Below the pieces are notes generated by a model, which saw only the letters and a list, made by a program, of their open reading frames with translations, was not told the DNA's origin and searched no databases. The position numbers and the translations under genes were made by a program. Positions 1 through 11,449 of a stretch of DNA of 64,000 nt are shown piece after piece (the first letter of the stretch is position 1; every line of letters begins with the position of its first letter). This DNA is from Larimichthys crocea (lineage: Eukaryota; Chordata; Actinopteri; Sciaenidae). The stretch lies in the NCBI RefSeq assembly GCF_000972845.2, contig NC_040011.1, positions 27,942,379-28,006,378 of the forward strand. The letters run 5' to 3'.

Positions 1-1195
1 CTGCTGTAGAAACATGGCAATTTAACATGGTGGACTTGGAAGAGGAGCTTTGGTGTCTGTTCATCCTAAGGTAACAAATACAAAATGATACATAACGATA
101 GTTATATATTATTTCTGACATATTCTGTAAACAGAGCGTCCTAAATGTGACACGCTGGACCTGAGAAACAGAGATAGTGGTTGGACAACAAGTCATTTAG
201 TTATGTTCTAATTTTATGTCATCTTGTGTCCATAGCAAACAAACAAATAATGCAGCAAATCCTCACACTGGAGAAGCTGGAACCAGCAACTCTTTTGCAT
301 TTTTGTTTAAAAAAATAACTGAACAGATGCGTCAAATATCAGGACATCGGCTAATTGTTCCAGCTACACAGCTTCTATAAAGCTTTACAGCGTTATATAA
401 GACGTTCTGGATATATCAATAAATTCCAGTGTGACACGCAGACGAAAAGGTATGTTGTTTAATTTGGGCTTAAATCTCAGACAAAAAAAAACAACAAAAA
501 AAACAAAGTACAACACAATCAGCAATGTGACAAACCTACAAAAAGCAGTGAGGGAGAGCTTGAACATAGGAATGAACAGTGGAGGGTGAAGGAGGAGCCT
601 GGATGCTGAGGTCTGATCTGAGTGGTTACTGAATCACATCTGTCAACAGGAAACAGGGCTGACAAGAATAAAGTGACAAACAGAGCAGAGCTGACGATAA
701 GAATGTAAACTGCTAGAAAGAGATTAGTCAGTCACGCTGGGCGTGAATCACTCCACCTGAAGGCAGACAGAAAATAAGCCCCACAGATTTGTTATCACCA
801 TGAACAGATGAGAGGGAAAGAAATCTTGAGTAAAATCCTTTTTTAAAAAATAAAAATACACATTGACCACAGAATGATGCTGTCAGATAGATGTTAAGTA
901 CAAAATAATATGATATCCTAAGAAACAGGTAAACTGGCACATTAAATACACGGGAACAAATTTGACTAGTTGTTATTTATCTGTGAGGCACTAATGTGTT
1001 TATATGAATATTCTTACGTGTAATATGGTGGGCTGACAGAAATGTGTGGGTTTCTTTGGACAAAAAGCTAAGAGTGTAACATCACAGTGACTGGTTGAAC
1101 TGCATCGACCACTTTTGTTTTACAGCTTCATTTTTCCTCTTTCCACCTGTGCTTCTCCCCAACTCTTTCTTACTCTTCTTCTTCTTTTAACTTCT
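1..1195. other. 3' flank of efemp2, no gene seen
   Basis: AT-rich sequence downstream of the efemp2 stop codon (efemp2 is on the minus strand, so its 3' UTR lies here). Only short open frames without family resemblance or splice context are present. I could not place the efemp2 polyadenylation signal with confidence. Confidence 0.5.
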
Positions 1196-4100
1196 TTAAA
1201 AGGTGTACGGCCCGACGTAGATGGAGAGTCTGAGGGCGGAGCTGGTCTGGTAGCTGCCCTGGTAGCTGAGCAGAGGGTTAACTGACACCATCTCCAGGTC
1301 CAACGTGTACTCTCTGGGTCCCGAGACAGCGCGGGCCAGCACCAGCATGGCACTGATATTATTGATTTGCTGGAGAAGAAGAAACAAATATTACTCAACA
1401 CATTTCTACAACAGAGATACAGGCGGCAGGTATTTTCACAACAAGAAATAGTTTGATAATTGGGAAATATGCTTAAATAAATAGATCAAATAGAAAGCTA
1501 TAACAACAAATCAACCTTCCTGCACCTCTAAAGCTCATAAACCTACCTGGTAAAATAAGTCCTTGTACTAAAATAAGCTGACTTGAGATTGGTATCGATA
1601 TTCTCAGCAAATAAGTGCACGTCTAAAAATGTTGAACTATCCCTCGACAAGACTCAGCTCAATAAGAATAATAAAGATGTAAGTTGTCCTATCCTAAAAT
1701 AAATTAACGGGACATCTGTACTTGCTCACACAGTCCTATGTAGCGTTACGTTTTCTACTTGTGTTTTAAGACAGAACATGTTCTCTGTTTTGAATCCAAG
1801 CAAAAAGCCCAAACACAGTTAGCAGGACCATGATGAATCTTGTTTTCAGAACTAGGAAACTGAGATGTAACTGGTTTTATTTGAAGAGGCACAAATGTTG
1901 AGATTTTTTTTAACAGAGAAAGTAAAAAAGGGGAAGTTTGCCAACAGTTTCCAGTGAGAGGATGCAACAGAATGGTTCGTTTCTATATATTAATCAATGA
2001 GGCTGAACTATGAATGGCAGCAGATAATGGAGGAAAATATTTTAAATAGGTCTGCACTGTAAAACACTGTGTCTGACAGATCAAGAGCATAAATTTGAAC
2101 AAAAAACACAAATAACATCAGCCACAGCACTTGAGCTCTCCTTAGACATTCAGGCTAATCAGCTCTTTTTGGTTTCTACAACATTTATTCAACAGAAAAA
2201 GAAACTCTCAGTAAATTTTGTGATTATATTAATTTGTCAAGATGCACTTTATATGAATTAATGAAATGCACTGAGTGACAGATCTGTTTCTTACAGTCAG
2301 TGCTCTCAAAAAGTCCTCACTTTTTGTCAGCACTTGCAGAGGTAACTTGAACAGTCAATCACACTTTCCATACTACACACTCACCCTGATGTAGAAGTCT
2401 CCGTTTTCATCACCGGAGCGGATGCGGAAGGTGTTGTAAGCCCCCGGAGAGACGCTGGTGGCCTGAATCTGGAAGATGTCTGAGGGGACGGAGCGCTCTG
2501 AGGTGATGCTCATGTAACGGTGGACGATGGAGAAAGGCAGATCTCGACACAGGGGTTTGTTGACGGGACACACACAGCGGCTGGACAAACACAGGGTTCA
2601 CTTTTAGTCGTGTCCAGAAAATTGTACAAATATTTGATGCAGAAAAACATCAACAGTAGTTCATAAATCAGCCAGCAGAGGGGGTAATATGACTGAGAGG
2701 AGAGCTGTCCTACAATCTAATCAAATGATTGAACAGTAGCCATTCTTTGCCTCATGTTTTTCTTACACACATTTTATATCACTAAATCACCAAGGATATG
2801 TTGATAATGACCTACACCTGTTACAAATACAACACTTGTTCACTCTGTAATAGTTTTCTTATTGCACTGGAGCATGCTCAATAGAAAAAGTTAAAAAGTT
2901 GGACTTCAACGTGGAAAAAGTAATTGGGGTAATCTTGCAGTTTAAGCCATACTCAATACAGGGGCTGATTATATTTTGAGTTGATGGCCAGCACATATTT
3001 CAGTAATTGGGAAAAGGTGTGTTTGAGTATGAACACACACAAGCTTTCATGAGGTGTCACTCACTTCTCAGACACTTGTACATAAGGGTCTTGGCACCGG
3101 TTTGTGTCCACACACTGGTATCGTCCATGGATATTCACACATGTCTGTGTGTCAGTACACTGATGCTCTCCTGTTTCACATTCATTTATATCTGCAGGAA
3201 AGAGAAAAAAAACACATCTCATGATGTTGGATTGAACAGGACAAGAATAGAGCTGCTGTCAAAGAATGATTAAGTGTTGACTCAGTGCAGCGTTTGTGAG
3301 TGAAAGCACAGAGGGGTAGGTGTTCGCTTCAGGAGGAAAAGGAGGCGGGTGTGCTTACCCTGGCATAGTCTGGTGCCTTGCAGCTGGTATCCTTCGGGGC
3401 ACACACAGGAGAACTTCCCTGGTTCGTTGACACACTGGTACTGGCACAGGTAACTGGAGTAGCTGCACTCATCGATGTCTGTCGGTTTTAGGGTATATTA
3501 CTTGATACATCACATTTGAATTATCACTTACATGAACTCTTCTTTACAGACACACACAGAGCAGGGTGTCTTACCATTACAGGCAAAGCCATCAGGTCCC
3601 AGCTCGTAGCCCTGGTCACAGCGACAAAGGAAGGTGCCGTATGTGTTGTAACACCTCTGAGAGCAGGGGGCACCCATCTCACATTCATTCACATCTGAAA
3701 GAAGGGAAGGTACATTATATATTGTAAACTTTAATCCTTTAAAGAGCACATACCCGGACTCAAACTAAAGGCATACATCAGAATGATAGCTCCAAATGAA
3801 GGCAATAAAAAACAGATTGAGAAAATCTGCTTGTTGCTGTTGGTGATGAACTACAACACGGACACACAGATCTGCCTGTTTTCTGTCAAACAGTTTTGGT
3901 TTCTTCACAGGAAGTTTTTTTTTCTCTCAAGTCTAAAGAAAGTCAGGCTTTGCTGGAAAAAGGCCATGAACCATGTACACATTATAATTTAGCAATACTG
4001 AATCGATATATGATGGCAGTAAATGTTGCCAGGCCACAACCGATAAAACAGATTTAATTAACTATATGTAGTCATGAATACATAATGTTACAGAGAAATA

Positions 4101-6754
4101 CATGAAAGAGAACTCAGCTGATTTAGCATTACATTACATTACTAAGAGATCAATACTGACACGCATTCATCCTCTTCATCAAAACCTGGTGCCTCAAACT
4201 GTTTGTGATGTTTCAGCTGTGTCAGATCGAGCAACGAGATAATTAAAGTTTACTGGTACAATTTAGTCATTTTCTAAAACAATAATTATTTCTAAATATA
4301 TTTTCTTAGAGCAAAAATAAGTATTAAAGTGATTTGAATTTAAAATACTGTTTCCAAGAAGCATTACAGAAAGGTTTGAATGAATGACCTTGCAAATGCC
4401 AAATGAGTACATGATAATAAGCTAATATACTGTAACTATCATCAGAGTCAAAGGGGATGCAACATGGATGGTTTCTGTTTGATGAAGTTACACAACATTA
4501 ATTTAAAATTTAATTCTGTGATTATATCAATTTGTCAAGATGCACTTATTGTTTCTACTGGGCAACACTCTGGCATCAACACTGCATTTCAACTAATACT
4601 CTTTTAACATACACATTTATAGATCCAATTATTATTGTTCATACATAATGTTGTTAAATATTGTAGTACTTAACAGACATATCCTACATACTTCTCTATG
4701 TTTAGATTTTGTATATTTGTACTCTTGAAAGGGAGTAACTATAACATAAGCCAGTACTTCTGATTCTTCAGCTATCTCTGGAGTCACTAAAGGCTTTATA
4801 CAACTTTATTTCACATATGCAGTAAACCCCAAATCTTAAAGTCTGTTTACAGACTTTCTGTCAGGACCTTGACAAATCCTGAGTATGTTGAAATCAATGG
4901 GAAGTAAACAGTATGGCGTGCAGACCTTTTGCCTGATTTCAGTTGAGTCATATAATCAGTTGCAAATGGCATCACTCACCGATGCAAGATCGGTTGTTTC
5001 CTGCCAGCTGGAAACCAGGTTCACACTGACAGGAGAAGGAGCCGGGAACATTGACACAGCGATGTTGGCAGTATCTGTACCTGCACTCATCAATGTCTGA
5101 GAGAGAGTAAAAGAGTCACATTGCTACAGGTTAATAAGTCATTATAAGTTGCTATAACTTCACCCTGAGCTGCCATATTTAAGCCTACTTAGATACACGA
5201 GTTAAAGGATCATCTTACCAATGCATTCTGTGCCAACCTTGCGATATCCATCCGGACACTGACAGGTAAAGGCACCCAGTGCGTTGATGCAATGCTGGCT
5301 GGGCTGGCAGTCATGTTCGTCTCTTTCACACTCATCGATGTCTGTGTTTGGGGGTGAGGTAAAACAGGGACACACATGTCAAAATGTGATTATTGTGAGC
5401 AAACACAGCATCGTTCAGCAAGACAGGAAGACGTAGTGCAACTGATGGAGGGCAGACGACGGCCACTCTGTTCCCCTCATTTGCACTCGACAGCTGAAAA
5501 TATCACATCATGTTGAATCATGTTTGCTGTCTCATGTAGGCTGATGAACACCTCGTTGTCCTCCAGTACAAGTAGGTTTCTCGCTGCAAGCTCAGTTCTT
5601 AAAACACAGCAGCTGTTCTCGTGTGAAATCTCCTAAATTCCTTCACTGTCTGTCTGCCCCCCTGCAGACTCATACTCACTCACACCCACACAGATTGCGC
5701 CAACATGCTGCCTCCAGCCTCAACACCTGCTACGGCCACCTGTCCCTCGCAATCTGTGGCCGCGACAATAAATTTACACAATCACACACATACACAAACA
5801 TGCTTAATGATCACTCATCCTGTGGCCACCTGTCAACCTCCAAAACCCCAGACCTACAAACCAGACACCCACCCACGCAGCTGTCTCCCTGTGGCTCGTA
5901 GCCCAAAGGGCAGGGGTTGGTCACAGTGGGTGTGATAGCGGGCTCTGGGGCTGGGATGACTGACGCAGAGCGGGGAAGGCACAGGTACCCTCCGTAGTGG
6001 TTGAAACACTTCATTTCCCCTTTGCAGGCATCTGGAATAGTCTCACACTCATTTATGTCTGATGAGAAACACAGAAGGAATTTGTTGGGATCAAATCAGC
6101 AACAGTAGAGCAAAAAAACTATATAAGTCTTAGGTGGTGGAATACATGCAGGTAAACGAGAGATCTACCTTTGCAGTGCTCAGTCTGAGGGTCCCAGTGA
6201 TACCCATCTGTGCATTCCTGCAGCGATAAAGTAAGAAAATGAAGTGCTGTTGAAGCGTCTGTTGCTATAAAAGGATTGGTGCCATTTCAAACTGCTCTCC
6301 TTGAGCCAAATGTCACTTCAGAAACAAAGAATTTAAGGCCACTGTTTGGAAAAAGGGTCATTATCATTCTGGAAAAATCACTGTCAGCTTCATGGAAAGA
6401 AAAAAAACATGGAATTAAAACTATATTTACCCCCAGCTATAACTGCTATAAAATGATGGAAAAGGGGAAAGTGCTGTGGAATATTAAATAAGAAGAAGAT
6501 GAAGGAAATAAAATAAAAAAAGGACAACATTTCCGGACAAAGAAAGCAGTAACATCAACTGAGAGGTGTGAGGTATAAAATGGAAGAAAGGGAGAGAAGA
6601 TGCAAAAGAAAAGTGTAAGAGAGGAGAAGGAGGGAGATGCGTCCATCCTTACCGTGTAGGTGTCACTTTCTGTAGGCGGCTGTGAAATAGCACTGCGGAG
6701 GAGCACAGACACACATATGCACACGCACAAGATTGACACACAAGCGCCCTGCAT
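1196..6754 (-). CDS. efemp2: EGF-containing fibulin-like extracellular matrix protein 2 (fibulin-4)
   Basis: Secreted matrix glycoprotein; the family scaffolds elastic-fibre assembly by binding tropoelastin, lysyl oxidase and fibrillin. Coding exons on the minus strand: 6754-6653, 6217-6169, 6058-5873, 5341-5219, 5096-4980, 3694-3575, 3478-3359, 3191-3065, 2580-2385, 1369-1196; all have AG/GT borders and phases join to 437 aa (human about 443). Residues 1-24 are a hydrophobic signal peptide ([15 protein letters not shown]...). An ECTDGY motif is followed by six calcium-binding EGF repeats (about 51-112, 113-153, 154-192, 193-232, 233-272, 273-315), each opening D-I/V-D/N-E-C; the first holds the long proline-rich insert typical of fibulin-3/4. 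A fibulin C-terminal module ends in VGPYTF. Repeat 4 ([11 protein letters not shown]) and the [10 protein letters not shown] of repeat 3 favour EFEMP2 over EFEMP1. Which teleost paralogue (a or b) it is cannot be told. Confidence 0.95.
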
Positions 6755-6974
6755 ACTAATACACTAATTTATGGGAGACAGGACACACGTAAAACATCCA
6801 CACAAACACGCATGCATACACACACATACACACACATACACACAACCACACACGCACACACACACACACACACACACACCACACACGCACACACAGGTAT
6901 CAGCCAGGTAGCGCTTCTTCAAAGATGAGAGAGGCTGCAGACTTTGTGATGTGCAGAGCAGCCAAGAAGTGGTA
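6755..6974 (-). other. efemp2: probable 5' UTR part of efemp2 exon 2
   Basis: The start-codon exon has no intron between the signal peptide and residue 34. Upstream on the minus strand the best 3' splice site is a long pyrimidine tract ending ...GAAATACAG at 6975, so the exon probably runs from 6974 and includes the CA/TG microsatellite. A nearer but weaker acceptor (ATAAATTAG) lies about 10 bases before the ATG. Short upstream ATGs are followed by stops. This is inference from splice signals. Confidence 0.45.
6799..6895. repeat. CA/CATA microsatellite
   Basis: About 97 bases of interrupted CA repeats with ATACACAC units. It lies just upstream of the efemp2 start codon, probably inside the 5' leader or the adjoining intron. 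Confidence 0.95.
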
Positions 6975-9046
6975 CCTGTATTTCAGAGAGAGAGGAGAGA
7001 AAGACATAAAAAAGACAACATTAGAAATCACAAAATAGTTTCAGTTCACTCTGAAAACACACTGGTGCGTCACAGATAAAATAGGTAAATCAACAAAAGC
7101 ACTGGAGCCAATTTCTGAGTAGTCAGTGAGAACACATAAACAGTCAGTTTGGACTTGATTCACTGTTTGTTAACCAAACAGTTCCCCTCTTGATCGCAGG
7201 AGGAATAACTGGAATGAATCACTGTGCCAGGTAAAAACATAAACATCGTGACATACTCTATCCTTCTGCTGAAAATAACAAAGTCAACATACAGAAATAC
7301 TTTTATATTAGCTGCTCACAGAAAGTCCTCTGTGTCTGCAGACTGGCAGACTACAACTCACTGGAATGACAGTCTCGCTGAGCGCTGCCTCCAGAGGTCC
7401 GGTTTGCTGTGTATCAGAGCAGAGCCGGTGGGAGTACATAAATTCTGGCTATTACTTGCATATTTTACGAAATCATCTCGTGTTCAGTTGCTCCAGTTCC
7501 TGAGATGAACTGAATTGTCTCTGCAGATGCTGCTGTGTTGTTGGAATAAAGTGTAAGCGGGTATCTGTAGGGGGGGAATAAACTAAACAAATCAATTTGA
7601 TTTGAGTTCCTTGTTCTGTCCTACCAAAGGAAACAAACATGGCATCAAAATGATTTTGTGTGAGAGAGTGCAGGAAGGTCTACAGGGTCACGAGGTGGGC
7701 CCACAACACAGAGAAAACTCCACAGTGTGTCCTTGTGTCCTCAAACCACCTCCTCTGTAACAGGTCGCTTTGTCGAGCTAATCAGTGTGGTGCCACCCAC
7801 CGAACAACAGTGAAATAACACTTTCAGACACTTCACCTCAACAAAACACTCCTTTCTACATCTTGTTAGGCGAACTAAAATGCTAGGCTAAGTAGCAGTG
7901 AGCCTTATTTAAAAAATATTTAAAAAAAATATTTTCCTGTGCACATTTTAATAGTCTGAAAGGGGCATAATGAGTTTATACTTTCACTTTATCCATTTTA
8001 AAGTTCTTTTAAATATAAGTAGTTTGAATGCAGGGCTTTCTGCTCCTTTCACTCGGGTAAAGGATGTGAGGTGTTTTGTGTATTCTTGATGTAGATTTAA
8101 AGTGAATTATGTTTGCATTCTGATGGACTGGGCTTTTCTCCCAGCAAAGACACAATCATCCTTCAGTTAATGCTCCCCAAAGAGAAGTTATAAGTGTTTA
8201 AGCTGACTCTAAACATAAACAAATCACCTATTCCAACTCCTGCAGACCAAAAAACTGAGAAAAGACAGGCCAATTCGAGGAATAAAAAAGAAAAAAATTG
8301 CTGTGTAAAGTCAGTGAGTTCCAGTTAAAATATATGACAGGAAAGTTATAATCATCGTCTGTCTACGTGCAAAGACGCACACTCTGATGAAAGCTCCAGA
8401 GGCTACATTTGCAGGCAATGCTTATTGTTGTACTTCACATTGAGACAAACAGAAGGCCACAGGGTGACGTGGACGCCCTTACATACTCTCTGGATGACAT
8501 CACGCACCATTTGTGACCTTTGCGTGGTGAAAAGCAACAAAACAAATCTTCATCCTGCAAGTACAGACGGTAACACATACCACAGTGCAATCAGACGGCC
8601 GCAGTACGTGACCTCTCTGACTTGGCCCAGCAGCCACTTACATCCAGCAAGAATGTGACCCAAAACCACCCAAAAACAAACTGACCATCAGTCTGGGGTC
8701 CAGTCGCTCAATGGCTACTGAGTGTGGGCAGTAGGGATGCATGGGTGTTGCCTTGCTGCCAATGGAGATCAAGTGGCGGTGGACCTCTGGAATGCCCGTG
8801 GCAAGGATGTGGGCGTCAGTTCCCAGCTGGGATGCCCTGCCACGGCAGTGGTTCCCAGAGTATCAGGTTCTGGAAAACCCCCCATGGATTCACATAAGAG
8901 GATAGCTGGTGCCAAACCTCTGGCCACTGCTCCCCTAAACCCCCACATCTCTCCTCGCTGTGTAGGAGGATGTCCGAGAATGTGGCCTGAGTGCAGGAAT
9001 TCATCTTCTGGGTTTTGACCACCACTGACGTAGACGAACACAGGTG

Positions 9047-9192
9047 GATTTTTATTGTTTTTTTGCCTTTATTTGACAGGATGACTGAAGACAGACAGGA
9101 AAACAAGGTGAACGTTAAACCCGGCCTGCAGTGAGGACTCAGCCTTTTGTACATGGGGTCAACGCTCTACAAGTTGAGCCACCTGGGCGCCC
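9047..9192 (-). mobile_element. tRNA-derived SINE, minus orientation
   Basis: Read on the minus strand it begins GGGCGCCCAGGTGGCTCAAC, a tRNA-like head with an A-box-like TGGCTCAACTTGTAGAGC and a degraded B box (GGGTTTAACGTTC), with CCCATGTACAAAAGGC in between. It ends in CTGTCAAATAAAGGC plus an A-rich tail. The same family occurs at 56996-57186. No clean target duplication is visible. Confidence 0.8.
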
Positions 9193-9635
9193 AAGAACAT
9201 TGTTCAAGTTGATTTTAATACATCACTACATAATCAGCAATGATTATGACAAATTATTTCTGTCATATATGATTAAATATATTTTTGGTTTTGGACTGTT
9301 GAGAACTTGTGATGGGTATATTTTTTCACTATTTGGACATTTATTAGACAAAACAATAGAAAACTTTATCAGAAAGTTCATCAATAATTAATATATCTGG
9401 CAGTTGGAGTCCTATTGAAACAATCTCTAACACCTGTTGTGTATAAAGTTGACAATACGTCTCACGATTAAATCATTTTAATCTAATAAAGGAACCATTT
9501 GGGGCTCTGGCTGGCCTCAGCAACAGCAGGCTGGCCCATTTTTAAATTCACACAGTCAGCACAATTTAACAAGCAAGATGTCAGGCGGCTTATAAAAAGT
9601 GACCACATGGGGACCAGAAAAAACACACAGTTGGA

Positions 9636-9671
9636 CCACACACACACACACACACACAAATACACACACAA
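9636..9671. repeat. CA microsatellite
   Basis: Near-perfect CA run with one AAAT interruption, inside the probable efemp2 intron 1. Confidence 0.95.
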
Positions 9672-10717
9672 AGAGTGTAACTGCAGGACGGTCCTGTGTT
9701 GTAGTGTATACATAGTGGGCTTTGTGTTGGCTTTGCTCGGTTGTGCGTGGAGCAGCCTGAGAAGAACATGGTGGCCGAGCTCGCTCCAGCTGCGCTCTGT
9801 TACTGTTGTAGCAGTGAACCTACAAATCCACAACCAGGGGGTCAACATTTCACACACAGCCTAACTCCTGCTCTGGGAAACTCCACAGTCAGTGATGGAT
9901 TGTGGCCTGCTGGAGAAATTCACACACTGTAACTATACCGAGTCCCTCCTGAGCTGTTCTGCTCTCCCAGCAGTGATACTGCTTTGTCTTCCTGTGTAAA
10001 GGTAAGTGTTTAAGGGCTGTGATGTATTAGCGTATGCATACAATGTGGCACGAGATGATGTGCTGCTCTCAGGAGAACAGCGCTCCTTCCTGTTGCTTTT
10101 GTGATCCCACCTGAGTCATTACAGTGACGGTGGAGCTGTCACATGTTACCTATTAGGAGTATACCGTGTAAACAGTGATAAAATACACTGTCAAATAGGA
10201 CTCAGGCAGCTATCTACACTGTCTGTGATGTGATTATGTGTGTATATGTCCCTGTAGCTGGCACCTGTTTAACTTCACCCAGCTGTCTTTGCTGTTGTTT
10301 TCCCCTCCGAGTAACCAAACTGAGATTGTGACACTGATTTTAAGTGTCGTCCGAGAAGGATGAGGTGGAAGAGTTTTGCAACATACTGTACAATAATACA
10401 TGCCCTGTCTGACTCACTGCTTCTCTTCCTGTCTACCCCCCTATTACAGTCTCTGAAACGCAGAGCCAAGAAGCAAACTACACAGACTGTGGGCCACGTT
10501 ATCTTGGCTCTTGTAGGGAGCCAAGTGTAGCTGGGAGAGCAGAGCAGTGGTGCAACTGTGACGTGTATGGCCTGTACCAGAAAAGTGGGTTAGAGGCACA
10601 TCTCACCTCCATTACTTCTCCATGAAAGTAAAAATAATATGAAGGCATCCACTACTTCTCTATTTGACACAGATCTTTTCAAACACGTATATCAAACAGT
10701 AAAAAAAAACAACTCAC

Positions 10718-10905
10718 AGTTGAATCTTTTCGGATGAGTCTTCTGTCTCTCGGCCTCCCCTCTGACCAGTGTGTCCTGCTGCTGCTGCTGGCTGTGGTCG
10801 TCCCGGCTGAGCTGGCGTACAGAAGTGGTCCCTTAAACTCTTGCCTGTATGACCCTGAGAGAGTGAGTGGGGAGACCGACAGCTGGAGCAGCTGAACACA
10901 TGCAA
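10718..10905 (-). other. efemp2: probable non-coding exon 1 of efemp2 (5' end approximate)
   Basis: On the minus strand a consensus donor AACT|GTGAGT sits at 10718/10717, preceded by GC-rich sequence with CAG repeats. Position upstream of efemp2 and the lack of another gene make it the likely first exon. The transcription start is unknown, so the upper limit is a guess. Confidence 0.35.
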
Positions 10906-10906
10906 A

Positions 10907-11018
10907 GGGAAGGAGGGAGGGAGGGAGAGAGCAAGAGACGAGGGAGAGAGGGAGGAGAGAGGGACAGCCCAGTTTTACCCCCACCCAGCCAACCTCCCTC
11001 CCTACCTCCCTCCCTCCC
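10907..11018. other. homopurine then homopyrimidine block, two G-quadruplex motifs
   Basis: Plus strand 10907-10925 reads GGGAAGGAGGGAGGGAGGG, a four-tract G-quadruplex motif. About 90 bases later the plus strand becomes CCTCCC repeats (10996-11018), giving a second motif on the minus strand. The two arms are partly complementary and could also pair as a hairpin. The block sits at the presumed efemp2 promoter and 290 bases before the assembly gap. Confidence 0.7.
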
Positions 11019-11305
11019 GTTGGCCCCCCGCACTGCCATCCGCCAATCTCCAAACCCCCTCTTCTCCCTGAACCCCCAGGATGCAAATTCCTGGTCTGCG
11101 GCCCAAATACCAAAATTCCAAATCCGTCCAAATCGCAGGCGGAACAACAACTCACAGATTCACACACTTGCCCCCCCATCTTCTTACAAAATGCCCCCTC
11201 TTATTGCTCCCACAACACACCTGGTTTCATTTAAACTAAACCCCCGCAAAAGCCCCAAGCTCTTCCACCCTTTCCTCCCTCCCTTTTCACATTTACCCCC
11301 CATCT

Positions 11306-11315
11306 NNNNNNNNNN
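11306..11315. other. assembly gap (10 N)
   Basis: Ten N, a placeholder length rather than a measured gap. CCCCCCATCT occurs just before and again 22-36 bases after the gap, so the two contig ends may overlap. Confidence 0.99.
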
Positions 11316-11449
11316 ATGCTATACTTTCCCCCCCCCACCCCCCATCTTTTTTTTTTCCTTTTCCATAAAGGACTAAAGCTCGCTCTCGCCCCATCTGACA
11401 TGCAGGATATTTTAGCTGGGTAGGAGAGAGTTAATGGAATGTGGACAAA

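Larger units (their letters stand above)
6975..10717 (-). other. efemp2: probable first intron of efemp2
   Basis: No coding exon found. It contains a SINE on the minus strand (about 9047-9192), a CA repeat (9636-9671) and a block near 8715-9030 that is richer in G+C than its surroundings but that I cannot match to any family. A TGAGTCA motif occurs near 10112. The boundaries depend on the inferred non-coding exon 1. Confidence 0.4.

Noticed and set aside
9483..9864. Long open frames on both strands around a CA repeat
   Set aside because: Opened by the repeat and antisense overlap; within the efemp2 first intron.
10734..10898. Plus-strand open frame starting MSLLSLGLPSDQCVLLLLLA, like a signal peptide
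   Set aside because: It is antisense to the probable efemp2 exon 1; the Leu run comes from a CTG repeat, and there is no donor or downstream exon that extends it.
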